Of a stretch of DNA of 64,000 nt, positions 46,861 through 56,700 are shown piece by piece (the stretch's first letter is position 1; the number at the start of each line of letters is the position of its first letter). The stretch lies in contig JARKQY010000014.1 of the NCBI GenBank assembly GCA_029974635.1, positions 98,170 to 162,169 of the forward strand. Reading direction: 5' to 3'. The notes below the pieces were generated by a model that did not search any database, was not told the DNA's origin, and saw nothing but the letters and a program-made list of their open reading frames with translations. A program made the translations under genes and the position numbers. The DNA is from Bacillota bacterium. Lineage in GTDB: Bacteria; Bacillota; UBA4882; UBA8346.

Positions 46861-47771
46861 TCCCGCAACCTCCTCCCCGTTAATTCCAAGAACACATCCT
46901 CCAGTGTAGCGGTGCGGATGATTAAATCATCAACCGGGGAATTCGTCTCTTCCGCATATTTGAGCAAAGCGGGTATGGTCTGGCCTACTTCACTGGAATA
47001 TAGAATTACTGTTTCTTCCTCGACCTGCACCCGTTGGACTCCGGGAAGTTTCCCCAACTTTTGATCATTTGTCAACCGGGGCTGGCGGAACTCGATGGCT
47101 TTTTCCCTGAAATGCCGCCGGATTAACTCCTGAGGACTGTCCAGGGCAATAACCTTGCCGTGATCAATCACCGCGACCCGGTCGCATAGCCTTTCGGCCT
47201 CATCCATATAATGGGTGGTCATGAAAACCGTCTTCCCTTTTTCGCGCATCCTGCGAATCACGTCCCATAAGGATCGTCTGGCTTGCGGGTCCAGGCCGGT
47301 GGTAGGTTCATCCAGAAAGATAATATCATTGTCGCCGATTAAAGCCAGGGCCACGCTCAACCGCTGTAATTGTCCGCCGCTTAGTTTCAGCGTCTGGACC
47401 TTCGCCTTATCCGTCAAATCCACTAGTGCAATAGCATCCATGATTCCCATGGAACGAGGATAAAAGTTGGCATATAATTGAACCGTTTCTTTCACGGTAA
47501 GCCGGGGAAACATGGCTGCCGTCTGTAATTGCACTCCGATTCGGGATTTAACTCCGATGGGGTCCCGGACCGGATCCAGACCCAGCACTTGAATAGCGCC
47601 CGAATCCCGTTTGGTTAAGCCGACTATCGTCTCCACAGTGGTTGTTTTTCCCGCTCCGTTAGGGCCGAGCATCCCGAAAACTTCGCCTTGTTTGACTGTA
47701 AAGGTGATTCCGTCCACTGCTTTCACCGGACCGTAGTATTTGCGTAAATTGGTTATCACAATACTATCCAT
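46857..47771 (-). CDS. ABC transporter ATPase
   Basis: 304 residues. Walker A GPNGAGKTTT near residue 35, Q-loop VQLQTAA, signature LSGGQLQRLSVALALIG near 135, Walker B DIIFLDEPTTGLDP and switch His in MTTHYMDEAERLCDRV. The C-terminal 80 residues form the DUF4162-like tail of drug exporters of the DrrA type. Couples ATP hydrolysis to the adjacent permease. First gene of this pair. Confidence 0.93.
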   Translation of the reverse strand: MDSIVITNLRKYYGPVKAVDGITFTVKQGEVFGMLGPNGAGKTTTVETIVGLTKRDSGAIQVLGLDPVRDPIGVKSRIGVQLQTAAMFPRLTVKETVQLYANFYPRSMGIMDAIALVDLTDKAKVQTLKLSGGQLQRLSVALALIGDNDIIFLDEPTTGLDPQARRSLWDVIRRMREKGKTVFMTTHYMDEAERLCDRVAVIDHGKVIALDSPQELIRRHFREKAIEFRQPRLTNDQKLGKLPGVQRVQVEEETVILYSSEVGQTIPALLKYAEETNSPVDDLIIRTATLEDVFLELTGRRLRE

Positions 47772-48028
47772 GACTTGCTCCTTAACAAAGAATGGCTTAA
47801 TTCCAATATTTTGGCCAAATATTGGAATTATTTTTCATTCATCCGGGTTTTCCTTTTTTTCCAATGTTACGATTTGATTAAGTATCATTTGCGATAATTA
47901 TCCATTTCATTTTCAAAAGTTACTATTGCGTTCTTTAAATAGCTTCACATATTACATTCGGGGAAACACGCAATACTTTGATAAAACGTTCTTAATTAGA
48001 ATTGTTGCGTTATTTAGAGAACGTTTTA
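47772..48028. other. Spacer upstream of the second ABC pair
   Basis: 257 bases between the TPR gene end and the ATPase start. It holds an imperfect TTCCAATATTTTGGCCAAAT / ATTTGGCCAAATATTGGAA palindrome around 47800-47830 and, near its left end, most of the dispersed repeat at 47975-48033. No gene. Confidence 0.45.
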
Positions 48029-48033
48029 CTAGT
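47975..48033. repeat. Dispersed TAAAACGTT element, copy 2
   Basis: Inverted arms TAAAACGTTCT (47982-47992) and AGAACGTTTTA (48018-48028), perfect over 11 bp, around 25 bases. Resembles 40196-40252. It begins directly at the stop codon of the TPR gene. Confidence 0.6.
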
Positions 48034-48817
48034 TTGATTGGGCTGCAACCGCCTCCAGCGTTTGCTTCGCCCAGCCGTTGTTCGGATAGATTGCCAAGGC
48101 CTTGTTTAAATATAGCATTGCCTCTTGATAGTTTTTCTCTTTTTGATAAACGATTCCCAGCCACATGTAAGCATTAAACCGGTCAACCTTTTCAGCGCTT
48201 TTTAGGGCAACCAACAACATTTCAATCCCTTTCGCTATACTTCCTCCGCCAAATGCCGGCGCATGGATATAAAATAGCGCCAGCGAAATATGGGCCTTAT
48301 AATTTTGGGGATTCCGTTTGATGGCTTTTTGCGGCAGCGATTTAAGTCTTCCGCCATTCGCCGCCGAATAGAAGAAGCCTTTAACAGGCATTAACTTCAT
48401 ATAAGTATCTGCCAAAAGCCGGTATCCCTGGCTGGATTCTTTTATTTGCAACGACTGGTTCACTAATTTCTGGCTGTTGGCAAAATGGTTCTCCGCATCA
48501 CCCTTCTTTCCCGTTCCTAAATTGGCAATTCCCAAATAAAAATCAACTTCAGCCAGCCAGTAATATTTGGTAGCGCCGTCATCCATCTTTTCAAAGCTGT
48601 GCTTGCACTCTTCAAGCCGGACGATGATATCCGGGGTTGAAACCTCTCCTCCAAATAAATCATCAATAACCGGAGTTAATATAATATCACCTTTTTTAAA
48701 ATCGCCATTTTGGCCGGAGACAATTTGACTCCAACCGGGAAACGCTGAACCAATCAATAGGATTAGCGCCATACTAAAATATTTGACCCGTTTTTTAAAC
48801 GTTTTTCGTGGTTCCAT
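48029..48817 (-). CDS. Secreted TPR-like protein
   Basis: 262 residues. Signal peptide at about 1-30 (YFSMALILLIGSAFPGWSQ). The rest is helical with tetratricopeptide-type repeats, best seen at about 210-255 (AYMWLGIVYQKEKNYQEAML). TPRs mediate protein contacts. It lies between the two ABC gene groups on the same strand, 33 bases after the upstream permease, so co-transcription and a role near the exporter are plausible. No enzyme motif. Confidence 0.75.
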   Translation of the reverse strand: MEPRKTFKKRVKYFSMALILLIGSAFPGWSQIVSGQNGDFKKGDIILTPVIDDLFGGEVSTPDIIVRLEECKHSFEKMDDGATKYYWLAEVDFYLGIANLGTGKKGDAENHFANSQKLVNQSLQIKESSQGYRLLADTYMKLMPVKGFFYSAANGGRLKSLPQKAIKRNPQNYKAHISLALFYIHAPAFGGGSIAKGIEMLLVALKSAEKVDRFNAYMWLGIVYQKEKNYQEAMLYLNKALAIYPNNGWAKQTLEAVAAQSN

Positions 48818-48850
48818 GGCTTATAGTTTCCTTCCATCTAAAATGAAACC

Positions 48851-49567
48851 TTACTCAAATTGAATCCGGTATAAACCGATAATCAAGAAGATGCATCCCA
48901 ATCCCAACAACCAGAAAACCGGAGCACTTACCGCAGCCAGGCTTGCGCTATTGGCCATAATGTCGTTAAGCGCCTTTGTTGCCCAGCCTTGGGGTGATAT
49001 TTTCGAGATCATTACCATCACCGCCGGACTGCTTTCGGTGATCGGGATAAATGCCCCGCTTAACATGCTTCCAACCATCACGATTCCAGTGGCGAATACT
49101 TGGACTTGTTCCGTGGACTTCAAAAATCCGGCCAGCATTAAACCCAGACCCGTCATGGCTATGATGTACACTGAAAGTATGCATATAATTCCGCTAACAG
49201 CAAAACTCCATGGAGCTCCAAACAGATATTTTCCGGCCAGTAAAAGAATTAGCGCCTGTATCCACGACATTATAAACAATTTAAACAAGAAGCCCAGGAT
49301 GATCTCTAGCCGAGTGGCGGGGGTCGCTAGTAAGCGCCCCCAGGTTCCATTTTTCCGTTCCTCCAAAATTGCGCCGGCCGAGCTAATCAAATTAATCCCG
49401 ATAAACATGATCATCACGCCGCTGTCCGCCAGCCCCATCATCTGCGGCGGGAGAAAACTCATCAGCCAGGTCATTAAAACCGGAAGTCCGACAAACATCA
49501 TCATATACAACGGGTCGTTCAAATATTGTTGGATACCGATTTTGATGATATTAAAGATTCTCCGCAT
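48851..49567 (-). CDS. ABC-2 type transporter permease
   Basis: 238 residues from the ATG at 49567 (GAGGAG eight bases upstream); the frame is open to 49621. Six hydrophobic segments, with an ILEERKNGTWGRLLATP motif typical of ABC-2 permeases near residue 66. Probably works with the ATPase at 50348-51283; the small membrane protein between them may be a third subunit. Confidence 0.85.
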   Translation of the reverse strand: MRRIFNIIKIGIQQYLNDPLYMMMFVGLPVLMTWLMSFLPPQMMGLADSGVMIMFIGINLISSAGAILEERKNGTWGRLLATPATRLEIILGFLFKLFIMSWIQALILLLAGKYLFGAPWSFAVSGIICILSVYIIAMTGLGLMLAGFLKSTEQVQVFATGIVMVGSMLSGAFIPITESSPAVMVMISKISPQGWATKALNDIMANSASLAAVSAPVFWLLGLGCIFLIIGLYRIQFE

Positions 49568-49601
49568 TGGAATCACTCCTCTTTGCATGAATTCCAAGTA
49601 T

Positions 49602-50135
49602 TTACCTTCCCATAAAAACACCGGCCACGCTCATCAGGACCACTAACGCAACGCCGATTCCCAATAACACATTCCAGGTCCGCGCGGGTTTTTTATACCA
49701 GTAAAATAGCATCACGGAAAAGAGTAGCGTCTGGATTACAACTTCAGGCAAACCCCTTACATGATCTAAAAACGGTATTCTGGTGTAAATGATGCCTTCA
49801 ATGGAACCGGGGGCCGGGCCTGCGGTCCCCAATATGGCGAGGCCGATAAAGAGCAACCATAGCTTCAACCAGCCTTTGTTTGTTTTCAGGAAAACATCTT
49901 TAACCGGCCACAAAACCAATGCAAACAGAATGCCGCGAATGATTTGCAGCGACACTCCCGCGGCTACCCAGGGAGAATCAATGGGGCGCATAAAGGACAT
50001 AATTTCCTTGGCAAAAAACTCATCATAACGCAGCAAAGTCATGGCTGAAATGCCTGCAATAAAGTAAGTCATAATATGACAGGCCGTTACCCGCCACCAA
50101 AACTGAAACCACAAGCCTTTCTGTTTCTCTTCCAT
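49602..50135 (-). CDS. Uncharacterised membrane protein next to an ABC exporter
   Basis: 177 residues from the ATG at 50135 (GGAGGG six bases upstream). Four to five membrane helices (about 15-33, 55-75, 88-108, 132-148, 155-172). No family recognised. Located between ATPase and permease genes of one export system with 34 bases to the permease. Could be an accessory subunit or a self-protection protein (inference). Confidence 0.65.
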   Translation of the reverse strand: MEEKQKGLWFQFWWRVTACHIMTYFIAGISAMTLLRYDEFFAKEIMSFMRPIDSPWVAAGVSLQIIRGILFALVLWPVKDVFLKTNKGWLKLWLLFIGLAILGTAGPAPGSIEGIIYTRIPFLDHVRGLPEVVIQTLLFSVMLFYWYKKPARTWNVLLGIGVALVVLMSVAGVFMGR

Positions 50136-50173
50136 AATAAACCCTCCATTTTTTTGAATTTTCTGTGATTCAC

Positions 50174-50249
50174 GGATGTTCGTTCCGTGTTCCGCGTTCG
50201 ATGTTTTTCTGTTGTTTCGGGGATGCTTCGTTCCGCGTTTCGCGTTCAT
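50174..50249. repeat. Two imperfect 29-bp direct repeats
   Basis: 50174-50202 and 50221-50249, both of the type GGATG-(T/C)-TCGTTCCG followed by (T/C)GTT(C/T)CGCG, with a 47-bp period. Further GAAC/GTTC-rich fragments continue to about 50320. Low-complexity spacer between export genes. Confidence 0.55.
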
Positions 50250-50347
50250 CGATTAAGCAGGGATCCTGAACCTTTGAACCTTGAACTCGGAACGCTGAAC
50301 GATAGACCTGGAACCTTCACCCTAAAAACATTCTTCCCACTTCGTTT

Positions 50348-51283
50348 TTAATCCCGCAACGTCCGACCGGTCATCTTCATAAACAAGGTTTCCAAATTGG
50401 GTTTTTTGATCTCAATTTTGGAGACGGGAACCCCGGCGTTGATAAAATTGCCAAGGACGCTGGTCAAAATAGTATCCGCCTGATCGGTCAGAATATCAAC
50501 CTGTTCTTCCATGGCTTTCACTTGTTGAACATGAGGAATGGATTTTAACTGTTGGTACAAGCTTTCATTGATAAACGGCACGGTCAGCGTAATCTCCTGT
50601 TTCCCCCCCACTTGCCGCAGCAATTCTTCTTTGGTCCCGGATGCCACAATCTGCCCTTCATCAATAATCGTCACTTTATCGCATAACAGTTCCACCTCTT
50701 CCATGTAATGACTGGTATAAATCACCGTGGTTCCGTCTTGATTCAAATGACGGATAATCTCAAAAATTCGGCTGCGGGTTTGGGGATCAACCCCTACGGT
50801 GGGTTCGTCCAGGATGAGCAATTCCGGTTGATGCAGCAATCCGGCTGCGATATTGATGCGCCGTTTCATGCCTCCCGAGTAATTATTTATGGGTTCAGCC
50901 CCTCGCTCGCTTAATCCGACCAGCTCCAAGACCTCCTTCACCCTGCGCTGAAGTTCCAGTCTTGAAATTCCGTACATGCTTCCCCAGAAACGGAGATTAT
51001 CCCGGGCGGATAGTTTGGGGTACAAAGCGATATCCTGCGGCACCAAACCAATGCACCGTTTCACTTCCATGGGATTTCCGGCAATTGAATAACCGGCGAC
51101 GCTCATATCTCCGGCGGTAGGTTTTAATAATCCGGCCAATACCGAAATAGTGGTTGATTTTCCGGCACCGTTGGGGCCTAGAAAACCGAAGATCTCCCCT
51201 CGTTCAACCTGAAACGAAATCCCCCGCACCGCCTCCCTTTTCTTAAACCGTTTCCACAAATCCCGGACTTCAATATAACTCAT
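50348..51283 (-). CDS. ABC transporter ATPase
   Basis: 311 residues. Walker A GPNGAGKST, signature YSGGMKRRINIAAGLL, Walker B LLILDEPTVGVDP, switch His in YTSHYMEEVELL. The tail after about residue 225 is the C-terminal domain of CcmA/DrrA-like export ATPases. Paired with the permease at 48851-49567. Preceded by the kinase/regulator pair on the same strand, but separated from it by a strong hairpin. Confidence 0.93.
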   Translation of the reverse strand: MSYIEVRDLWKRFKKREAVRGISFQVERGEIFGFLGPNGAGKSTTISVLAGLLKPTAGDMSVAGYSIAGNPMEVKRCIGLVPQDIALYPKLSARDNLRFWGSMYGISRLELQRRVKEVLELVGLSERGAEPINNYSGGMKRRINIAAGLLHQPELLILDEPTVGVDPQTRSRIFEIIRHLNQDGTTVIYTSHYMEEVELLCDKVTIIDEGQIVASGTKEELLRQVGGKQEITLTVPFINESLYQQLKSIPHVQQVKAMEEQVDILTDQADTILTSVLGNFINAGVPVSKIEIKKPNLETLFMKMTGRTLRD

Positions 51284-51371
51284 TTCATCTCACCTCCTAA
51301 TCTCTCTCTATTGAAATCATATCAAGAAACCGCTCTGAAACAATCGGTCCAATGAATCAACCTCATCTAAT

Positions 51372-51403
51372 CCAAAAGGCTGATCTCCCGATCAGCCTTT
51401 TGG
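51372..51403. terminator. Hairpin terminator after the sensor kinase
   Basis: Perfect 14-bp stem CCAAAAGGCTGATC (51372-51385) and inverse (51390-51403) with loop TCCC. It stands between the kinase gene and the ABC ATPase gene, suggesting the regulator pair and the transporter are separate transcripts. Confidence 0.75.
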
Positions 51404-51531
51404 CGAAAATAGAAATATGGTTTAGCTTTTATCATTTATATTTTATTTGGAATCCAAATGGAAGTCAGTATCGAAAGGCCAGCCATGAAGGCTCCCAACA
51501 CGATGTTGGGACCTGGATTTTAGACATAATA

Positions 51532-52647
51532 TCAACTCTTAAACCTCACTATAATCCCCGTTCCCTGCCCCGGCTCAGACTCAATCCGGAACTCCCCGCC
51601 GTTTTCCCGGCACCGGGCAGCCATGTTCTCCAGTCCATTACCGCGCCGAATCTCCCGCAAGTCAAACCCTTTACCGTTATCCACTATCTCTAATACCACA
51701 TCTCCGGACAGTTCCGTGATTAACATCAATCTCAATCCCTTGGCCTTGGAATGCCGTTGAATATTGGCGAGAGCTTCCTGAACAATCCGGTAAACCGCCA
51801 TCTCTTGTTCAGGCGAGAGGCCTTTGGCCTCCCCCAGATTTAAATCCAGCGTCATTTGCTGGCGGCGGGCGAAGAGTTCGCTTTGAAGCCGGATAGCCTC
51901 GATTAAGCCGTGTTCCTCCATAATGGCCGGTTTGAGTTCCATGATCATCGCCCGTAATTCACTCAAAGTAGCTTCCGCCGTATTTTGAAGGTAATCCACC
52001 ATTTGGGCCGTTTTTTCATCCGTTGCATTCAGATGTTTGCGTAACGAATGAACCGAATACAGGATGCCATGAATTCCCTGGGAGATTGAATCATGCAACT
52101 CCCGGGCCATCCGGTTACGCTCTTCGGCAATCATTAAATTTTTTGTAGTCTCTTGCAGTTGTTGATCCTTGGCCGCGATTTCGGTCAAATATTCATTTTC
52201 CATTTCCAGCCTGGAAACCCTTTGACGCATCTTGTCAATCTGGTAGCTTACAATGGCAATGGCCAACCCGAATCCGCAACCAATAGCCGCTCCCAAAAAA
52301 TATTGCCGCCAAACAAGCGCCTGACTGCGAATCACCAAAAAACCGGGAATTACCACAATAACAATGGCAATAATTACAAATGAAATGATCATCCGCAAAA
52401 AGGGACGATTGGTGACCCCAATCCTTAATAAAACTTTTTCCAGCAGCGTTCCACCTATCCCGCCCAAACCCGATAAAACCGTTGCTCCTATGGGCATTGC
52501 CAGAAGAATTTCCCAGGATCTTAAATCTTCTAACAAAAGATAGACAATATCGGCAAGGATTCCAAAAGCCCCTCCAAAGGCGGCTCCAAGTAAAAATGTG
52601 CTCCAATAACCTGCCCGCTTGGTTGTATCTTCTGAACCTTTAACCAT
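51532..52647 (-). CDS. NarL/LiaS-type sensor histidine kinase
   Basis: 371 residues. Four membrane helices in the first 130 residues with almost no extracellular loop, a short coil, then a HisKA_3 dimerisation domain with acceptor His in RELHDSISQGIHGI (about 190) and an HATPase_c domain (VLEIVDNGKGFDL, GNGLENMAAR). The intramembrane-sensor layout resembles kinases that detect envelope stress or antibiotics. Start lies 11 bases after the response regulator, so the two are one operon. Confidence 0.9.
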   Translation of the reverse strand: MVKGSEDTTKRAGYWSTFLLGAAFGGAFGILADIVYLLLEDLRSWEILLAMPIGATVLSGLGGIGGTLLEKVLLRIGVTNRPFLRMIISFVIIAIVIVVIPGFLVIRSQALVWRQYFLGAAIGCGFGLAIAIVSYQIDKMRQRVSRLEMENEYLTEIAAKDQQLQETTKNLMIAEERNRMARELHDSISQGIHGILYSVHSLRKHLNATDEKTAQMVDYLQNTAEATLSELRAMIMELKPAIMEEHGLIEAIRLQSELFARRQQMTLDLNLGEAKGLSPEQEMAVYRIVQEALANIQRHSKAKGLRLMLITELSGDVVLEIVDNGKGFDLREIRRGNGLENMAARCRENGGEFRIESEPGQGTGIIVRFKS

Positions 52648-52658
52648 AATTCCCCCGC

Positions 52659-53315
52659 CTAGGTGATTTGATGCTGCATCGCATATAACGCCGCCTGGGT
52701 CCGGCTTTTTACCTGCAACTTTTGCAGAATGTTAGCCACATGAGTTTTAACGGTCTTTTCACTGACCACTAACCGCTCGGCAATGGCCCGGTTTCCCAAG
52801 CCTTGCCCGATCAACTTCAAAACTTCAATCTCCCTCTCGGTCAAAGGCTCCGGAAGATGGTCAGTCTTAGGAACAACAGGATCATCTCCCATCCGGCTCA
52901 GCAATTCGGTTGCCACCCGGGCTCCCAGGAAACTTCCTCCCGCGGCCACCGCCTTAATCCCGGCCACCAGTTCCTCCGGCGGCGCATCTTTCAATACATA
53001 TCCCGCCGCCCCTTTTTTCAAAGCCGTATAAACCTTATCCCAACTATTAAAACTGGTTAATACCAGTACCTTGATTCCCGGCCATTTCGCTTTCACCTTT
53101 TCCGTCACTTCAATCCCGTCCATACCGGGCATTTGCAGATCCATCAACAGGACATCCACCGGATGACTATCTAAAAACGCGAGACCGGCGGCGCCGTTTT
53201 CAGCCTCCCCGGTTAACTCGATCTCCGGTATCGACTCCAGAAAAAAACGGACTCCCTGGCGGAACAAGGGGTGATCGTCAATAATGCAAATCCGGATTTT
53301 TGATGCCTTGGACAT
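52659..53315 (-). CDS. NarL/LuxR-type response regulator
   Basis: 218 residues. Receiver domain (IIDDHPLFRQGV, acceptor Asp in LLMDLQMPG, Lys in YVLKDA) and a C-terminal LuxR helix-turn-helix (LTEREIEVLKLIGQGLGNRA then VSEKTVKTHV). It precedes its kinase in the operon. The nearest candidates for control are the two ABC export systems downstream, by analogy with LiaR-type systems. Confidence 0.93.
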   Translation of the reverse strand: MSKASKIRICIIDDHPLFRQGVRFFLESIPEIELTGEAENGAAGLAFLDSHPVDVLLMDLQMPGMDGIEVTEKVKAKWPGIKVLVLTSFNSWDKVYTALKKGAAGYVLKDAPPEELVAGIKAVAAGGSFLGARVATELLSRMGDDPVVPKTDHLPEPLTEREIEVLKLIGQGLGNRAIAERLVVSEKTVKTHVANILQKLQVKSRTQAALYAMQHQIT

Positions 53316-53344
53316 GGCGGATTCCCTTTCGAATAAAACTAATT

Positions 53345-53736
53345 CTATTTGAACACGCGGTCAAGTTCGGCGACCAAACCGGGAAAAATTTGGGAATGGT
53401 CGCTTTCAGACTTCCGGTAGGTAATATTGCCGCTGATACTTTTGTCTTCAAAAAGGTAATTGGACAGATTCACATATGCTCCACGTCTTTGTGTGAGTAT
53501 ATATTTTAAATCATTTTGGCGTAACCCTGTAGCCAGATAGATAAACGCCGGAATAACCCTTCCCTCACCGTTATGGTCGTCATAGGTTCTGGAAATTACG
53601 GTATCAACCTGTTCTGCTAAATTTTTTTCCAAAATCGGCGATATAGCGGCGGACTAAAATGAGGCAATCCCTCCGGAGGAGAGAGATTCCCTAATCCGTC
53701 GCCCCGTGTTCCGAGATACCTTGCGCAATAATCACA
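53345..53736 (-). pseudogene. Broken small ORF downstream of ileS
   Basis: Two minus-strand frames join if one A is added to the seven-A run at 53622-53628. The first ends LPHFSPPLYRRFWKK; the second continues NLAEQVDTVISRTYDDHNGE and ends SQIFPGLVAELDRVF. The joined product would be up to about 130 residues beginning just after the ileS stop, but no good start with a ribosome-binding site was found. Family not recognised. Either a degraded gene or a sequencing error at the homopolymer. Confidence 0.45.
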
Positions 53737-53737
53737 G

Positions 53738-56700
53738 TTATTGCTTTCTGACTCGCAAATCAGCCTGATGGCCGTTGATATCCCAATGTTCAAAGGACTC
53801 ATCAACTTCGGTTTTCCGTTCCACCGCGACCGCCAGTGTTTCATTTTGAACATAATCCCTAAACCGCTCCAAGGCGGCGGCCACTTCATCATCAGCGCCG
53901 AATTCAATGCAAATCCGGTCGGTTAACTCAAGACCTGCGCTTTTGCGCATGTTTTGAACTTTGGATATTACCTCGCGGGCTAACCCTTCGGCAATGAGTT
54001 CCTCCGTTAACGTTACATCGAGGACCACATAATGGCCACGGTCCATTTCCACCGCAAATCCTTCCTTGTCCTGAACCCTGACCTCCAAGTCCTCGTTGGT
54101 CAAAGTCACCGTCGTCCCTGTCATCTCCAGTTGAACAGCGCCGTTCTCCCGCAAGATCTTCACCAAGGACGCGGCATCGCCTTGCGCCAGTCCGGCGGCG
54201 ATTCCCTGCAACTGTTTACCGTATTTCGGTCCGAGAACCGGGAAATTGGGCTTTACGGTATATGAAACGTATTCGTCGGGGTTATCAATATATTCCAATT
54301 GTTTAATGTTCAACTCTTCTTTGACCAATCCCTCCACCGGAGCCAATACCGGTTGGTGTTTCCGGGAGACCATGATGGCGGACAGCGGCTGTCTAACCTT
54401 GATTTGAACCTTATTGCGGGCAGCCCTGCCCAGTGAAACCAAATTAATCACCAAACCCATATGCTCCTCCAGCGAGGTATCGATAAGGCTTGAATCCGTT
54501 TCCGGATAAGTTTCAAGATGAACCGAGGCTTTGGCGTTTTTGGCTGCCTGCATCAGGTTTTGATAGATTTCATCGGCAAGATACGGTGCAAAAGGAGCTA
54601 CCAGCTTGGTGACGGCAACGATCACTTCCCAAAGTGTCCGGTAAACCGCTTTTTTATTCTGTTCCATTCCGGAGGCCCAGAAACGTTCCCGGCAGCGCCG
54701 GACATACCAGTTGGAAACCTCATCGATTACAAATGTCTGGATGGTCCGAACCGCCCGGGTCAAATCGTAAGCCTCCATATTGCTGCGTACTTCACGAATT
54801 GTAGTATTTAACCTGGAGAGAATCCAGCGATCGATCTCCTCCCGTTCGGGGACCGGAATATCGTAACTGGCCGGATCAGCATTATCAATATTGGCGTAAA
54901 GTGTAAAGAAAGAATACACATTTTGGAATGTGCCGAAGAATTTCGCAAAAACCTCTTTCAAGCCGTCCTCGTCGAAGCGGGTCGGCGTCCAGGGGGGAGA
55001 AACCGCCATCAGATACCACCGGGTAGCATCCGCCCCGTATTTGTCGATTAAGCTCCATGGGTCAACCGCGTTTCCCCGTGACTTGGACATTTTCTGCCCG
55101 TTTTTATCCAGTAATAAATCATTCACCAGCACGTTTTTGAAAGTCGGCTGGTTGAATAAGAAAGAACCGATGGCCAGCAACGAGTAAAACCAGCCCCGGG
55201 TCTGATCGATACCCTCGCAAATGAAATCCGCCGGAAACAACTTGTCAAAATCATCTTTATGCTCAAAGGGATAATGCCATTGGGCGTAGGGCATGGAACC
55301 GGAGTCGAACCAGCAGTCGATGACTTCGGAGGTCCGGGTCATTTGCCCGCCGCAGTGGCATTTTAAATGAATCTCATCAATATACGGCCGGTGGAGTTCG
55401 ATGGTGGCCGGATCGACCTTTTCAACGGCCTCATCGGCCAGTTCCTGCCGGGATCCTACCGACGCCAGCTTGCCGCATGATTCGCAGCGCCAGATATTTA
55501 AGGGAGTCCCCCAGTAACGATCCCGGGAAAGGGACCAGTCGATTAAATTCTCCAGCCAGTTACCGAAACGCCCCTTCCCGACATGCTCCGGGAACCAGTT
55601 GATCTTCTGGTTATTGGCAATCATCCGGTCCTTATATTGGGTAGTGGCAATATACCATGACTTCCGCGCATAATATAACAGCGGAGTGTCGCAACGCCAG
55701 CAATAAGGGTATGAGTGCGTAATGCGTTCTTTGCTGAATAACTTACCCTCGGTTTTCAGATAACGGGTAATATCCAGATCCGCTTCCCGTACAAATCGGC
55801 CGGCCCAATGAGTAACCTCGGGCGTGAATTTCCCTTCCTTATCAACGGGCTGTAAAACCGGCAGATTGTACTTCCGGCCCATTTGATAATCGTCCTCGCC
55901 GAAAGCCGGAGCAATATGGACGATTCCGGTACCATCCTCGGTGGAAACAAACTCCGCCCCGTATACTTGGAATGCATTGGCGCTATCGGTCTTCACCAGC
56001 GGTATTAACTGCTCGTAACCCGCCCCGAGCAGGGTTTCTCCTTTAAAACTCTCCAGAATCTCCGCATTTTTTCCCAGTACCGCATCCACCCGGTCCCGGA
56101 CCAGAATATAAACCGAATCATCCTCCGGCCGGCGGGCTCGCACATAGGCAAACTCAGGATTAACAGCCAATGCAATGTTGGAAGGCAGGGTCCAGGGAGT
56201 GGTGGTCCAAACCAGAAAATACTCCCCTTCCTTACCCTTCCGCTTCATCCGTACATAAATCGAATCGATGGTCTCATCTTTATATCCCAATGAAACTTCA
56301 TGCGAAGCCAGCGGTGTTCCGCAGCGGGAACAATACGGCATTATTTTATGCCCTTCATAAATCAACCCTTCATCAAAGTACCTTTTAAGGATCCACCAGA
56401 CTGACTCGATATAATTGTTGTCCAAAGTAATATACGGATGATCCATGTCCAGCCAATAGCCGATCCGTTCGGTCATCCGGCGCCATTCCTTTTCGTAGGT
56501 AAACACCGATTCCCGGCATTTACGGTTGAAAGGTTCGATTCCGTAGGCTTCAATCCCCTGCTTGGAGGAGAGCCCCAAAGCCTTTTCCACCTCAATCTCC
56601 ACCGGTAACCCGTGAGTATCCCAACCGGCTTTCCGGTTTACCTGGAAACCCTGCATGGTCTTATAACGGCAAACCGTATCCTTCAATGTACGGGCCAGAA

